Assembly: GCF_004348995.1 (NCBI RefSeq)
Contig: NZ_SMKQ01000006.1
Location: 1 to 64,000, forward strand
DNA: 64,000 nucleotides
Source of the DNA: Nonomuraea terrae
GTDB lineage: Bacteria > Actinomycetota > Actinomycetes > Streptosporangiales > Streptosporangiaceae
Direction: 5' to 3'
Shown here in pieces: positions 34,346 through 43,605 of the stretch. The position numbers and the translations under genes are program-made. A model generated the notes under the pieces. That model was not told the origin of the DNA, made no database searches, and saw only the letters and a list, made by a program, of their open reading frames with translations. Position 1 is the first letter of the stretch, and each line of letters opens with the position of its first letter.

Positions 34346-35200
34346 ATGCGCCACAACGGTCTGCGGACGGCGGTCCTGCTCGGCGCCCTGTCGGCCTTGA
34401 TCATCCTGGTCGGCTGGTGGTTCGGGGGCGGCGCGGGGATCCAAATCGCCGTGCTCGTCGCGCTCGTGAGCAACGCCGTCGCGTACTTCTTCTCCGACAA
34501 GATCGCGCTGTCGTCCATGCGCGCCCAGCCGGTCGGCCCGGGGGAGTGGCCGGCCTTGCACCGGATGGTGAGCGAGCTGTCGGCGCAGGCGGGACAGCCC
34601 ATGCCGCGGCTGTACGTCGCACCGACCATGCAGCCCAACGCCTTCGCCACCGGGCGCGACCCGCGGCACGCCGCGGTCTGCGTCACGTACGGGATCAGCC
34701 GGCTGCTCGACGAGCGCGAGCTGCGCGCGGTCATCGGGCACGAGCTGTCGCACGTCTACAACCGCGACATCCTGATCTCGTCCGTGGCGGGCGCCCTGGC
34801 CACGATGATCACGTACCTGGCGTACATGGTGGGGTTCTTCGGCGGCGGTGGCAGTGACGACGACGGGCCCGGCGTCCTCGGCGCGCTGCTGATGATGCTG
34901 CTCGGGCCGGTGGCCGCCGCGCTGATCCAGATGGCGATCTCGCGGGCGCGGGAGTACCAGGCCGACGAGTCGGGCGCCCGGCTGACGGGAGACCCGCTGG
35001 GGCTGGCGAGCGCGCTGCGGAAGATCGACGCGGGCACCCGGCAGCTCCCGCTGCCGGAGAACGGCCAGCTCTCCTCGACGGCGCACCTCATGATCGCCAA
35101 TCCGTTCCGGGGCGGGGGCCTCGGGCGGCTGTTCTCCACGCACCCGCCCATCGCCGACCGGATCGCGCGCCTGCAGGAGCTGGCCGCCCACCCCCGCTGA
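34346..35200 (+). CDS. htpX: HtpX-like M48 membrane zinc metalloprotease
   Basis: 284 residues from ATG 34346, with GGGAGG 6 bases upstream. Two membrane helices at about 8-27 and 30-48, zinc motif VIGHELSHVYNRD at about 131-143, two more helices at about 150-200, and the third ligand in REYQADESGARL at about 207. Length and layout match HtpX, an inner-membrane quality-control protease active under heat or envelope stress. It is monocistronic here. Confidence 0.95.
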   Translation: MRHNGLRTAVLLGALSALIILVGWWFGGGAGIQIAVLVALVSNAVAYFFSDKIALSSMRAQPVGPGEWPALHRMVSELSAQAGQPMPRLYVAPTMQPNAFATGRDPRHAAVCVTYGISRLLDERELRAVIGHELSHVYNRDILISSVAGALATMITYLAYMVGFFGGGGSDDDGPGVLGALLMMLLGPVAAALIQMAISRAREYQADESGARLTGDPLGLASALRKIDAGTRQLPLPENGQLSSTAHLMIANPFRGGGLGRLFSTHPPIADRIARLQELAAHPR

Positions 35201-35413
35201 CATCAGGGCCCGAACATCGGCACCGATGCGGGGGCCGGCGACCGGGGGAGGGCGCCCGCTCATCGGCTTCTCGTGCGCCCCTGCCTGGTCCTCCCCGGGA
35301 GAACTGAGGAAAATCGAAGGGGAAAAATTTCTGGAAGTGTGTCCTTCTCGGTCCGTCCCGTTCGTGGACAGGGCGACGGCGACCCCGCCGCACGACGACA
35401 GAGGAGAACGACC

Positions 35414-35758
35414 ATGAAGTACATGCTGCTCATCAACGCCCCCGCCGAGGAGGCCCCGGAGTGCGACGTGCCCACGTTCGAGGACTGGGCCGCCTACGAC
35501 AAGGCCGTCCGTGAGGCGGGCGTCTTCGTCGCCGGTGAGTCGCTGGCCGACCTGACCACCGCCACCGCCGTCCGCGTCGACTCCTCGGGCGGCCGGACGG
35601 TCACCGACGGGCCGTTCGCCGAGACGCGCGAGGTCCTCGGCGGCTTCTACGTCATCGACGTGCCCGACCTCGACGTCGCGCTCGACTGGGCGGCCCGCTG
35701 CCCGGGAGCCCGCGCCGGCTCCGTCGTGATCCGTCCGGTCGCCGAGTTCGACGTCTGA
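35414..35758 (+). CDS. YCII-related (DGPF) protein, partner of ECF42 sigma factor
   Basis: 114 residues from ATG 35414, with AGAGGAGAACG upstream. MKYMLLINAPAEEAPECD, then GESLADLTTATAVRVDSSGG, VTDGPFAETREVLGGFYVID; the DGPF motif lies near 60. A ferredoxin-like alpha/beta fold. DGPF proteins are genetically linked to ECF42 sigma factors, and the sigma gene follows after 3 bases. Function in signalling is not established. Confidence 0.93.
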   Translation: MKYMLLINAPAEEAPECDVPTFEDWAAYDKAVREAGVFVAGESLADLTTATAVRVDSSGGRTVTDGPFAETREVLGGFYVIDVPDLDVALDWAARCPGARAGSVVIRPVAEFDV

Positions 35759-35761
35759 CCC

Positions 35762-37039
35762 GTGGACCGGCCCGCCCCCGATCCCGCCGCCGCGGCTCCG
35801 GTCGGCTCCTCCGTGGAGGCGATCTTCCGCGAGGAACGCGGCCGGCTGCTCGCCGCGCTGGTACGCCGCTTCGGCGACCTCGACCTGGCCGAGGAGGTCA
35901 CCTCGGAGGCGATCGAGGCGGCCCTGGTCCACTGGCCGGCGAGCGGCGTCCCGCCGAAGCCGGGCGCCTGGCTGATGACCACGGCCAGGCGCCGGGCCGT
36001 CGACCGGCTGCGCCGCGACCGCGCGTACGCCGCCCGCCTGGCCCTGCTGCAGGTGGAGGCCGAGCGCGCGGCGGGCGCGCCGCCCGCCGATCCCGGCGGC
36101 GAGCTGCCCGACGAGCGGCTGCAGCTGTTCTTCACCTGCGCCCACCCCGCGCTGCCCGCCGAGGACCGCGTCGCGCTGACCCTGCGCTGCCTGGCCGGGC
36201 TGAACACCCCCGAGGTCGCCCGCGCCTTCCTGCTCCCGCAGGCCACCATGGCCAAGCGGATCGTCCGCGCCAAGAACAAGATCCGCCAGGCGCGCATCCC
36301 GTTCCGCGTGCCGGATCCGCACGAGCTGCCCGAGCGGCTGCCGGGCGTGCTCCAGGTGATCTACTCGATCTTCACCGAGGGGTACGCCGCCAGCTCCGGC
36401 CCCGACCTCCAGCGGCTCGACCTGGCCGAGGAGGCGATCCGGCTGGCCCGCATCCTGCGCCGCCTGCTGCCGGGCGAACGCGAGGTCGCCGGCCTGCTCG
36501 CGCTGATGTTGCTGATCCACGCCCGGCGCGCCGCCAGGACGGGCCCCGGCGGCGCGCTCGTCCTCCTCGACGAGCAGGACCGCGGCCGCTGGGACCGCAC
36601 GATGATCGAGGAGGGCCAGGTCCTGGTGGTCGCCGCGCTCACCGGCGGCCCGCCCGGCTTCTACGGCGTGCAGGCCGCGATCGCCGCCCTGCACGACGAG
36701 GCCGCCGACGTCGCGACCACCGACTGGCCGCAGATCGTGGCGCTCTACGACGTGCTGCTGCGCATCGACCCCTCCCCGGTCATCGCGCTCAACCGGGCGG
36801 TCGCCGTGGCGCTGCGCGACGGCCCGGAGCAGGGGCTCGCGCTGCTCGACGAGCTGGCCGGCGAGCCGCGGCTGCGCGGCTACCCGCCGTACGCGACCGC
36901 GCGGGCGGAGCTGCTGTGGCGGCTGGGCCGCGGAGGCGAGGCCGCGGCGGCCTACCGGGAGGCGCTCGCCCTGGCCGGCACCGAGCCGGAACGGGCCCAC
37001 CTGCGACGCCGGCTGCGCGAGTGCGAGACCGCCGGCTGA
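35762..37039 (+). CDS. ECF42-group RNA polymerase sigma factor
   Basis: 425 residues from GTG 35762. Sigma region 2 at about 18-90: IFREERGRLLAALVRRFGDL, AEEVTSEAIEAALVHWP, WLMTTARRRAVDRLRRD. Region 4 at about 135-185: LTLRCLAGLNTPEVARAFLL then PQATMAKRIVRAKNKIRQA. A long C-terminal extension at about 195-425 (FTEGYAASSGPDLQRLDLAE, RAVAVALRDGPEQGLALLDE) has TPR-like helical repeats; this replaces an anti-sigma factor in the ECF42 group. Co-operonic with the DGPF protein. Confidence 0.94.
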   Translation: MDRPAPDPAAAAPVGSSVEAIFREERGRLLAALVRRFGDLDLAEEVTSEAIEAALVHWPASGVPPKPGAWLMTTARRRAVDRLRRDRAYAARLALLQVEAERAAGAPPADPGGELPDERLQLFFTCAHPALPAEDRVALTLRCLAGLNTPEVARAFLLPQATMAKRIVRAKNKIRQARIPFRVPDPHELPERLPGVLQVIYSIFTEGYAASSGPDLQRLDLAEEAIRLARILRRLLPGEREVAGLLALMLLIHARRAARTGPGGALVLLDEQDRGRWDRTMIEEGQVLVVAALTGGPPGFYGVQAAIAALHDEAADVATTDWPQIVALYDVLLRIDPSPVIALNRAVAVALRDGPEQGLALLDELAGEPRLRGYPPYATARAELLWRLGRGGEAAAAYREALALAGTEPERAHLRRRLRECETAG

Positions 37040-37209
37040 GACCCCGTCAGCCCCCTCATCCCGAAATATCGCGCTATATGCGCGTGCCATTTCGCCCCGA
37101 AAAGGAGGGAAATGCCCTTTTCTATTTCTGGGTCTCAGTGCATAACGGCTGTCTCAAACGTTGGAGATCTTCTATGGTGGGGCGCTGACCATGGCAAGGA
37201 GATGTTCAC

Positions 37210-37752
37210 GTGATGAGATTTCTCGAACGAACCCCCCGCAAGACCGGCGTCGTCGCGGCCGTCGCACTGGCCGGCGGGTTACTGACCGCCGTCCCCGCCA
37301 ACGCGGCCACGACCACGACGGCCACGACGGAGCGGGCCGGCGTCGCGGTGTCCCAGAGCGCCGCCGCGGCCCGCCCCGCCAACGGCCGCATCATCTACGA
37401 CCGCTACAGCGGCGGCCTCGGCCGGCTGACGATCAAGAACGGCACCGCCAAGGACGGCGTGGTCACCCTGGTCAGGGGGAAGACCAAGGCGATCAGCATC
37501 TACGTGCGGGCCCGCTCCACCGCGAGCATCAAGGACGTCAGGGACGGCACGTACCGGATCTACTTCACCACCGGCTACCGCTTCAGCACCTCCAAGGGCC
37601 GCTTCACCCGCAGCGCCGTCTATCAGCGCTTCGACCGGCGGCTGACGTACGTCACGACCGCCACCGCGGCGCGGGTCTGGACCCTCACCCTCAACGTGGT
37701 CAGGGGCGGCAACGCCACCACCAGCCCCATCAACCCGAAGGACTTCCCCTGA
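37210..37752 (+). CDS. Secreted hypothetical protein
   Basis: 180 residues from GTG 37210 (ATG 37213 also possible), with AAGGAGA 7 bases upstream. The signal peptide RKTGVVAAVALAGGLLTAVPANAA ends near residue 33. A Thr/Ala-rich linker precedes a beta-rich domain of about 120 residues: GRLTIKNGTAKDGVVTLVRG, IYVRARSTASIKDVRDGTYR, IYFTTGYRFSTSKGRFTRS. No cysteines and no catalytic motif. The pattern resembles exported beta-sandwich binding modules. Upstream, 37040-37209 holds no clear gene. Confidence 0.82.
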   Translation: MMRFLERTPRKTGVVAAVALAGGLLTAVPANAATTTTATTERAGVAVSQSAAAARPANGRIIYDRYSGGLGRLTIKNGTAKDGVVTLVRGKTKAISIYVRARSTASIKDVRDGTYRIYFTTGYRFSTSKGRFTRSAVYQRFDRRLTYVTTATAARVWTLTLNVVRGGNATTSPINPKDFP

Positions 37753-37893
37753 CGGGTGGTCCCGGGACTTTCCGGCCAGGAGATCACCGCCGTAATCTCG
37801 TGGGGTGACCAGGGTCGCGGCCGTTCGCCTGGACGAGCCACCCGGCGGGCGAGGCCGGCGGTGTAACGCCGACCGGCTTTTCGGAGGAGGGCG

Positions 37894-38766
37894 ATGACGA
37901 CCCCGACGATCCCGGCGGTCGACACGGGCCCGCACGTCCCAGGGCGGGCGCTGGCGTTCGCGTGCGCGCCGTTCGCGGCGGTGACCGCGCTCGCCCTGGT
38001 GGTGGCCGGGCCGGGCGAGGTCGGCGCGCGGCTCGGTGTGGCGGCGATCCTCGCCGCCGCGCTCGTGCTGCCGGGTCTGGCGCTGACCGTGCCGGCCGTG
38101 CTGGCCCGGCGGGTGGACGGCCCGCGCCCGCTGCTGGTCGCCGCCGGGCTGACCGCGCTGTCCACCTTCGGCCTCATCGGGACGCCCGACCTCGGGTTCT
38201 TCGGCGGCCTGGAGCGCAACTGGCAGGGCAGGCTGATCGACCTGGCCATGGTGACGCTGCTGTTCGCGCTGGCCGGCCCCGCCCTGCGCGAGCGCTCCGG
38301 CCTGACCGTGCGCACGGCGCCCGGCTCGGCGCGGCCGGTGGCGGTCACCGCCGTCGTCACCGTCCTGCTCTACACACTGCTCAACTGGGCGAACGGCGTC
38401 GCGACGGCCGGCCCGACGTTCGAGAACCTGCTGTTCCAGCTCACGTTGCCCGGCACCACCGAGGAGCTGTTGTGGCGGGGAGCGCTGCTCGCGCTGCTCG
38501 ACCACGTCTTCGGCCGCCCCTGGCGGGTGTTCGGCGCGCCGATGGGGTGGGGCGGCGTCATCGTGACGGCGGTGTTCGCGATCGGCCACGGCGTGCACGT
38601 CGGCGACGGCGGGATCGCGCTCGACCCGGTCGCGATCGCCGCCGTCGCCGTGATCGGGTCGATCCTGTGCTGGATCAGGGCCCGCTCCGGCGCGTTGTGG
38701 CCGGCGATCGTCACGCACATCGCGATCAACACGGCCATCGTCGCCGTGGCGGCCCTGCCCGGCTGA
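37894..38766 (+). CDS. CPBP-family intramembrane metalloprotease
   Basis: 290 residues from ATG 37894, with GGAGGAGG upstream. Seven or eight membrane helices. Abi/CPBP motifs: PGTTEELLWRGALLALLD (EExxxR) at about 186-203, FAIGHGVHV near 231 and IVTHIAINTAIV near 275. These are Rce1-like proteases; some process prenylated proteins, others regulate membrane stress or bacteriocin immunity. The substrate is unknown. It is followed by a small membrane protein. Confidence 0.9.
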   Translation: MTTPTIPAVDTGPHVPGRALAFACAPFAAVTALALVVAGPGEVGARLGVAAILAAALVLPGLALTVPAVLARRVDGPRPLLVAAGLTALSTFGLIGTPDLGFFGGLERNWQGRLIDLAMVTLLFALAGPALRERSGLTVRTAPGSARPVAVTAVVTVLLYTLLNWANGVATAGPTFENLLFQLTLPGTTEELLWRGALLALLDHVFGRPWRVFGAPMGWGGVIVTAVFAIGHGVHVGDGGIALDPVAIAAVAVIGSILCWIRARSGALWPAIVTHIAINTAIVAVAALPG

Positions 38767-38829
38767 AATCCCGTTCCCCGCCGGGGCCCGCCGGATAAGG
38801 TCTGCGCAGGAAGGAGGCGGTGAGCGGGG

Positions 38830-39231
38830 ATGGATGAGCGCGTACGTCACCTGCTGGGAGCGGTCGCCGGGCTGGCCGCGCTCGTGCCCCTCTGCTCCCT
38901 CACCGAAGCCGCCGCCCGAGCCCTGCGCACGGGCAACGCCGCCTTCGCGCCCGCGCCCGCCGGGCTCGGCTACCTCGCCGCGGTCGCCGTCCTTGTCACG
39001 CTGCTGACCGCCTGGCCCGCCGCCGCGCTCGCCTGTGGCGTGCCGCTCGCCGCCACGGGCACGCTGTTCGCCCTCGACCTCGACGCCGCCATGGGCCTGG
39101 CCGGCACCCTGCCGGGCGCGGAGATCGGCGAGCCGCCCGGCACCCTGGCGGGGGTCACCGGCCTGTACGCGCTGCTCGGCGTGCTGCTCCTGCTCTCGCC
39201 GCTGCGGCGGGCCCTGCGGCGGCCCAGCTGA
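38830..39231 (+). CDS. Small four-helix membrane protein, hypothetical
   Basis: 133 residues from ATG 38830, with GGAGG about 15-20 bases upstream. Hydrophobic helices at about 8-26, 45-65, 68-88 and 105-124. No motif recognised. It is probably co-transcribed with the CPBP gene 63 bases upstream. Its TGA stop is the first TGA of the tandem repeat that follows. Confidence 0.7.
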   Translation: MDERVRHLLGAVAGLAALVPLCSLTEAAARALRTGNAAFAPAPAGLGYLAAVAVLVTLLTAWPAAALACGVPLAATGTLFALDLDAAMGLAGTLPGAEIGEPPGTLAGVTGLYALLGVLLLLSPLRRALRRPS

Positions 39232-39311
39232 TCAGCGCCGTGATCAGCGCCGTGATCAGCGCCGTGATCAGCGCCGTGATCAGCCCGTGATCAGCCCCGT
39301 GATGAGCGCGG
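39229..39311. repeat. 12-bp tandem repeat TGATCAGCGCCG between convergent genes
   Basis: Four perfect copies at 39229-39240, 39241-39252, 39253-39264 and 39265-39276, then three degenerate copies. The first copy holds the TGA stop of the plus-strand gene; a degenerate copy near 39291 supplies, on the other strand, the TGA stop of the kinase-like gene. Each unit contains the palindrome TGATCA. Confidence 0.9.
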
Positions 39312-40262
39312 CAGCTCGTCCAGCATGCTCAGCAGGTCCCACTCCGTCTCGCACACCCGCCGCCCGATCGCGGCCAGCTCGACCGACCGCGCGCCGCCGC
39401 GCAGGTGCCGCATCGCCTGCATGACGCAGATGACGCCCCACTTGAGCACCCCGAACGTCTCCCACCAGCGCAGCGCCTCCCGCTCGACCAGCTGCCCGCC
39501 GGAGCGCTCGTACCCCTCGATCAGCTCGTCGTAGCCGCCGAAGCCGCCCACCGGCAGCGGCGAGCCGAACCGCCACGCCTTCGCGCACAGCCAGCCGAGG
39601 TCCTCCAGCGGGTCGCCGGCGTGGGCCAGCTCCCAGTCGAGCACCGCCCTGATCCCCTCGGGACCGACGATCAGGTTGCCGTTGCGGAAGTCGCCGTGCA
39701 CGACCGTCCGGCGACCGCCGGGCGGCCGGGTCGCGGCCAGCCGGCGCAGCGCCAGCTCGAACACCGGATGCGGCTGGCCGAGCTGGTCCAGCACGTCGCG
39801 CCAGCGCAGCAGCGGATCCTGCCCGCCGTCGTCGGGCACCGAAGACAGCGGCATCCGGTGGATCGCGGCCAGCGCCTGCCCGCACTGCCGGGCCAGCCGC
39901 GGCCGGGCCGCCGCGTACGCGTCGTCGCGCAGGATCTTGCGCGGGATCGTCTCGCCGGGCACGCGGGTCATGAGGATGTACGTCTCCCCGCAGGCCACGA
40001 TCCGCGGCACCGGCACCCCGGCGCCCGCCGCGGCCCGCATCAGCCGCGCCTCGGCGGCCAGCCCCCACCCGGCCGCCCCGCCGCCCTCGGGAGGCGCGCC
40101 GGGGGAGTCCAGCCGCAGGATCAGCTCGTGCCGTCCCCCGCCGGGGGTGACGGCGTCCAGGGCCCAGGTCTCGCGGGAGGCGCCGCCGGGCAGCCGCGTG
40201 CTGGACGCGATCACCGCCCCGTCTCCGAGCGCCTCGCGCAGGATCGCGAGCAGATCGGTCAT
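39291..40262 (-). CDS. Aminoglycoside-phosphotransferase-family kinase (ACAD10/11-like)
   Basis: 323 residues from ATG 40262, overlapping the upstream acyl-CoA dehydrogenase by ATGA. APH fold with TRLPGGASRETWALD near 22, catalytic VVHGDFRNGNLIVGPEG near 190 (HGDxxxxN) and the metal-binding AVLDWELAHAGDPLEDLGWL near 208. Such kinases paired with acyl-CoA dehydrogenases resemble the human ACAD10/ACAD11 fusion, which phosphorylates 4-hydroxy acids before beta-oxidation. The pairing here suggests the same logic (inference). An antibiotic-resistance role is less likely. Confidence 0.9.
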   Translation of the reverse strand: MTDLLAILREALGDGAVIASSTRLPGGASRETWALDAVTPGGGRHELILRLDSPGAPPEGGGAAGWGLAAEARLMRAAAGAGVPVPRIVACGETYILMTRVPGETIPRKILRDDAYAAARPRLARQCGQALAAIHRMPLSSVPDDGGQDPLLRWRDVLDQLGQPHPVFELALRRLAATRPPGGRRTVVHGDFRNGNLIVGPEGIRAVLDWELAHAGDPLEDLGWLCAKAWRFGSPLPVGGFGGYDELIEGYERSGGQLVEREALRWWETFGVLKWGVICVMQAMRHLRGGARSVELAAIGRRVCETEWDLLSMLDELPRSSRG

Positions 40263-41449
40263 CGAAGGCCGAACTCCCAGCCGCCGCCCGCCGCGTACGC
40301 GCCCAGGATGCGCCGCCCGACCGCGTCGATGTGCACCTCGTCGGGACCGTCGTAGATGCGGCCGGCCCTGGCGTGCCGGTACATCCGCTCCAGCGGCGTG
40401 TCGGGGGTCAGCCCCGCGGCGCCGTACACCTGGATGGCGCGGTCGATGACGTTGTGCAGCATCCGCGCGCCCACCACCTTGATCGCCCCGATCTCGACCC
40501 TGGCCTGCGAGCCCGCGTCGATCGTCTCGGCGGCGTGCAGGGTGAGCAGGCGCGCGGACTGGATCTCGGTGTAGGAGTCGAAGACGTGCTGCCGCATCAG
40601 CTGCTTGGCCGCCAGCGGCTCGCCGAACGCCTGCCGTTCGTGCAGCCTGCGGCACATCAGGTCGAAGGCCCGCTGCGCCTGGCCCAGCCAGCGCATGCAG
40701 TGGAAGACGCGCCCGGGGCCGAGCCGCTTCTGCGCGATGACGAACCCCTGGCCGCGCGCCCCGAGCAGGTTGGAGGCGGGCACCCGGACGTCCTCGTAGC
40801 GCACCTCGCAGTGCGCCCCGCCGAGGCCCAGCACCGGCGTGTCGCGCACGATCGTGTAGCCCGGCGTGTCGGTCGGCACCAGGATCATGGAGAACGCCAG
40901 GTGCCGGGGCGCGTCCTGCTCGGTCCGGCACATCACCGTCGTGTACGCCGCCCGCGAGGCCCCGGTCGTGAACCACTTGTGCCCGTTGATCACCCACTCG
41001 TCGCCGTCGAGCACCGCCGACGTGGTGATCTGCGTCGGGTCGCTGCTGGAGACGCCCGGCTCGGTCATCGCGAAACTCGGCGAGATGTCGCCGCGCACCA
41101 GCGGCGCCAGGAAGCGCTCGCGCTGCTCGGGGGAGGCGTGCTCGTGCAGCATCAGCGAGTCCTGCAGCGTGTACGTCCCCAGCGCCAGCTGCCCGTACTC
41201 GCTGCGCCCCTGCACCTCGTTGACGTAGACGTAGTCGAGGAACGGCAGCCCGCCCCCGCCCAGCTCACGCGGGTGGCCGAGGGCCCACAGGCCCTCCTTC
41301 TTCGCCTGCGCGCGCAGCTCGCCCAGCAGCGCCGCGGCCTCGGGCCCGCCCGCGTGCAGCACCGGTTCCGCGGGCTCGACCCGCTCGGTCATGAACGCGT
41401 ACACCGCGTCACGGATCGGGCGTACGCTCTCGGGCACGGCGAAGCTCAT
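40259..41449 (-). CDS. Acyl-CoA dehydrogenase
   Basis: 396 residues from ATG 41449. Standard ACAD layout: helical N-domain (QGRSEYGQLALGTYTLQDSL), beta core FAMTEPGVSSSDPTQITTSA near 135 and WVINGHKWFTTGASRAAYTT, FAD/CoA helix RLGPGRVFHCMRWLGQAQRA near 255, and the C-terminal QVYGAAGLTPDTPLERMYRH, with ARAGRIYDGPDEVH near 365. It oxidises an acyl-CoA with FAD and passes electrons to ETF. It is translationally coupled to the kinase, consistent with ACAD11-like hydroxy-acid degradation. Confidence 0.95.
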   Translation of the reverse strand: MSFAVPESVRPIRDAVYAFMTERVEPAEPVLHAGGPEAAALLGELRAQAKKEGLWALGHPRELGGGGLPFLDYVYVNEVQGRSEYGQLALGTYTLQDSLMLHEHASPEQRERFLAPLVRGDISPSFAMTEPGVSSSDPTQITTSAVLDGDEWVINGHKWFTTGASRAAYTTVMCRTEQDAPRHLAFSMILVPTDTPGYTIVRDTPVLGLGGAHCEVRYEDVRVPASNLLGARGQGFVIAQKRLGPGRVFHCMRWLGQAQRAFDLMCRRLHERQAFGEPLAAKQLMRQHVFDSYTEIQSARLLTLHAAETIDAGSQARVEIGAIKVVGARMLHNVIDRAIQVYGAAGLTPDTPLERMYRHARAGRIYDGPDEVHIDAVGRRILGAYAAGGGWEFGLR

Positions 41450-41489
41450 GAAACGATCTCAATATGGATCCGGGGCCGGGTCAACGGGT

Positions 41490-42272
41490 TCACGGCAGCC
41501 AGCTCACCCTGCCGTGCAGGAAGGCGTACCCGACGAAGGCCACGGCGTCGATGAGGGTGTGGGCGACGATCAGCGGCATCGCGCGGCCCCACCGCCGGTA
41601 CGCCCACCCGAACACCAGCCCCATCACCACGTTCCCGACGAACCCGCCGAACCCCTGATACAGGTGGTACGACCCACGTAGCAGCGACGACACCACGATG
41701 GCCTTCCACGGCCCCCAGCCGGCCTGGCCGAGCCGGTGCAGCAGGTAGCCGGCGACGATCACCTCCTCCAGCACCCCGTTCTGCGCCGCCGCGAGCAGCA
41801 GCACCGGCACCTGCCACCACACCTCGGGCAGCGCGCCGGGCACCACGGTCAGGTTCACCCCGAGCGCCCACACCGCGAGGTAGAACGCCAGCCCCGAGCC
41901 CCCGATGGCCGCCGCCAGCACCGCGCCGCGCGCCAGGTCGGAGCCCGGCCGCCGGAAGTCGGTCCCGATCGTGCGCATCGACTCGCCCGAGCGCGCCAGC
42001 AGGTACGCCACCAGCCCGACCGGCGCCACCGCGATCGCGATCTGGACGAGCTGCAGCGTCAGGTCCAGCCACGGCCTGCCGGGCGCCATCGACCCGACGA
42101 GCACGGCCTGCTGACCCTGTAGCTCACGCGGCGCGGTCAGCGCCCCGATCAGCCGGACGAACGCCAGCAGCCCACTGGCGCCGAGTGAGACCGACAACAC
42201 GACGAAGAGCTCGGCGTGGATGAGCCTGGGACTGAGCGCAGGTGACGGGGCGAGGGGCGAGGCGGTGTGCAT
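41490..42272 (-). CDS. CPBP-family intramembrane metalloprotease
   Basis: 260 residues from ATG 42272. Six to eight membrane helices. The catalytic pair is in QNGVLEEVIVAGYLLHRLGQ at about 163-182, RGSYHLYQGFGGFVGNVVMG supplies the second motif His near 197, and PLIVAHTLIDAVAF the third near 235. The EE motif is followed by GY rather than Arg, a common actinobacterial variant. There is no ribosome binding site; TAGTCT ends 6 bases before the ATG, so the mRNA is probably leaderless. Confidence 0.88.
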   Translation of the reverse strand: MHTASPLAPSPALSPRLIHAELFVVLSVSLGASGLLAFVRLIGALTAPRELQGQQAVLVGSMAPGRPWLDLTLQLVQIAIAVAPVGLVAYLLARSGESMRTIGTDFRRPGSDLARGAVLAAAIGGSGLAFYLAVWALGVNLTVVPGALPEVWWQVPVLLLAAAQNGVLEEVIVAGYLLHRLGQAGWGPWKAIVVSSLLRGSYHLYQGFGGFVGNVVMGLVFGWAYRRWGRAMPLIVAHTLIDAVAFVGYAFLHGRVSWLP

Positions 42273-42325
42273 GGCCGCAGACTAGCCGTTACATGATCTA
42301 ACCCAGATAAATCCTGAAATCTCGA

Positions 42326-43512
42326 TCAGGGGCGGAACTCGAACGGTGTCCCGTCGAAGGTGCCCGACACGGCCGGACGCTCGTGCGGCGTGAACGCCGT
42401 CCACGACAGCTGGACCCGATGGGCCCGCGAGACCTCGAGCGAGGCGGCGGCGCGACCGTCCGGCGTGAGCGTGATCCGCCCGCTCACCGCCACTCCGGGC
42501 ACGAAGACGGCCCGGTCCAGCGTGATCACCCCGTCCCCGAAGGCGACCTGGCCGCCCCGCAACCCGGGCTGTTCCGTCATGAGTCCGTGGACCAGGTTGT
42601 ACGGGTTGCGCCGCGCCACGGCGTCGGCCGCGGTGGCGAACGCCGCCGCGAGCACCCGCCGCCGCCCCGCGTCCAGTCCCGGCACGGGCGCCGGCGCGAC
42701 CTCGGCAGGCGAGCGCGGGAACGCCCCGGTCGCCCGGTAGTTCTCCGCGCCGCACCGCGCCTCCGGCACCCGGTGGCGGGTCACGAACGACCGCAGCACC
42801 GCGCGCACGCACGCTCCGGCCTCGCCGGCGCCCCAGGCGAGACTGTGCGTGCCGAAGGGGACCCGCACGAAGGTCGCGCCGGGGAAGACGCGCATCGCCC
42901 GCGCCACCTCCGCCGGCGTGTGCGTGTCGAAGTCACCGCCGACCACCAGGATCGGCACACCGGGCAGGTCCGCGCCGGGCGGCAGCACCGGGCTGGGCCG
43001 CGGCGTCGGCCAGTGCACGCAGAACTCCAGGCCGGCGCGCACGTCCAGGCCCAGGTCGGCGGGCGTGTAAGGGGCCAGCGGCCGTTCCCGCTGGTAGTGC
43101 GCGGCGAGCTGCTCCTGCCGCTCGTCCGGCCCCGCCTCCCGGTCGAAGGGGAAGCCCCCGTCACCGCACCGGTAGGCCAGGTAACCGGCCCACTGCGCGC
43201 CCTCGATCGGCTGGCTCGGAGCGCCGGGCCGAGCGTCTGCTGGACGCGCGGCACGCCGGGCAGCGCGGGCAGCGGGCCGCCGGGGTTGGCGAGGATGGTG
43301 CCGGCCGCGGCCTTCGCGGCGGGGATCCAGGCGAAGGCGACCTCGATGCGTTCGGAGGCGGGGTCGTCCCAGTCCAGCGGGACCGGCAGCGTGCCGTCGC
43401 ACCGCGTCTCGGCGCGGGCGCACTCATGCAAGGCATCGGACGCCCTGGCATGGGGGACCGCGGGCATGAGCGCCGCGGCGAGGGCGAGGCTCAGGAGGGC
43501 TTTGATGGTCAC
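42326..43512 (-). pseudogene. Secreted TAP-like alpha/beta hydrolase with internal deletion
   Basis: The N-terminus (GTG 43512) has a signal peptide (IKALLSLALAAALMPAVPHA) and LPVPLDWDDPASERIEVAFA, GTILANPGGPLPALPG, up to LGPALR. In the next frame the C-terminal part continues SQPIEGAQWAGYLAYRCGDG, VPILVVGGDFDTHTPAEVAR and FGTHSLAWG. The two halves meet at about 43222-43225. Between them the family has about 130-150 residues, including the GxSxG nucleophile elbow; these are missing and the frame has shifted. The gene cannot make an active hydrolase. The flanking genes are intact. Confidence 0.8.
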
Positions 43513-43605
43513 CCTGCCACCCTCACCCGCGAAATCCGGCGAATCCTCCGGCTCCTGGACGATTCCGTCTTGGGATCAGGCTCCTACTCTGCTAATGAGG
43601 TGCTT

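Noticed and set aside
34181..37090. 969-codon minus-strand open frame
   Set aside because: Lies over htpX, the YCII gene and the ECF42 sigma gene, all with clear motifs; its product is low-complexity Arg/Gly/Gln.
39229..39311. CRISPR or attachment site
   Set aside because: Uniform 12-bp tandem units without spacers; simple slippage repeat.
39291..40262. Aminoglycoside resistance gene
   Set aside because: The coupled acyl-CoA dehydrogenase and nearby DUF6285 point to catabolism.
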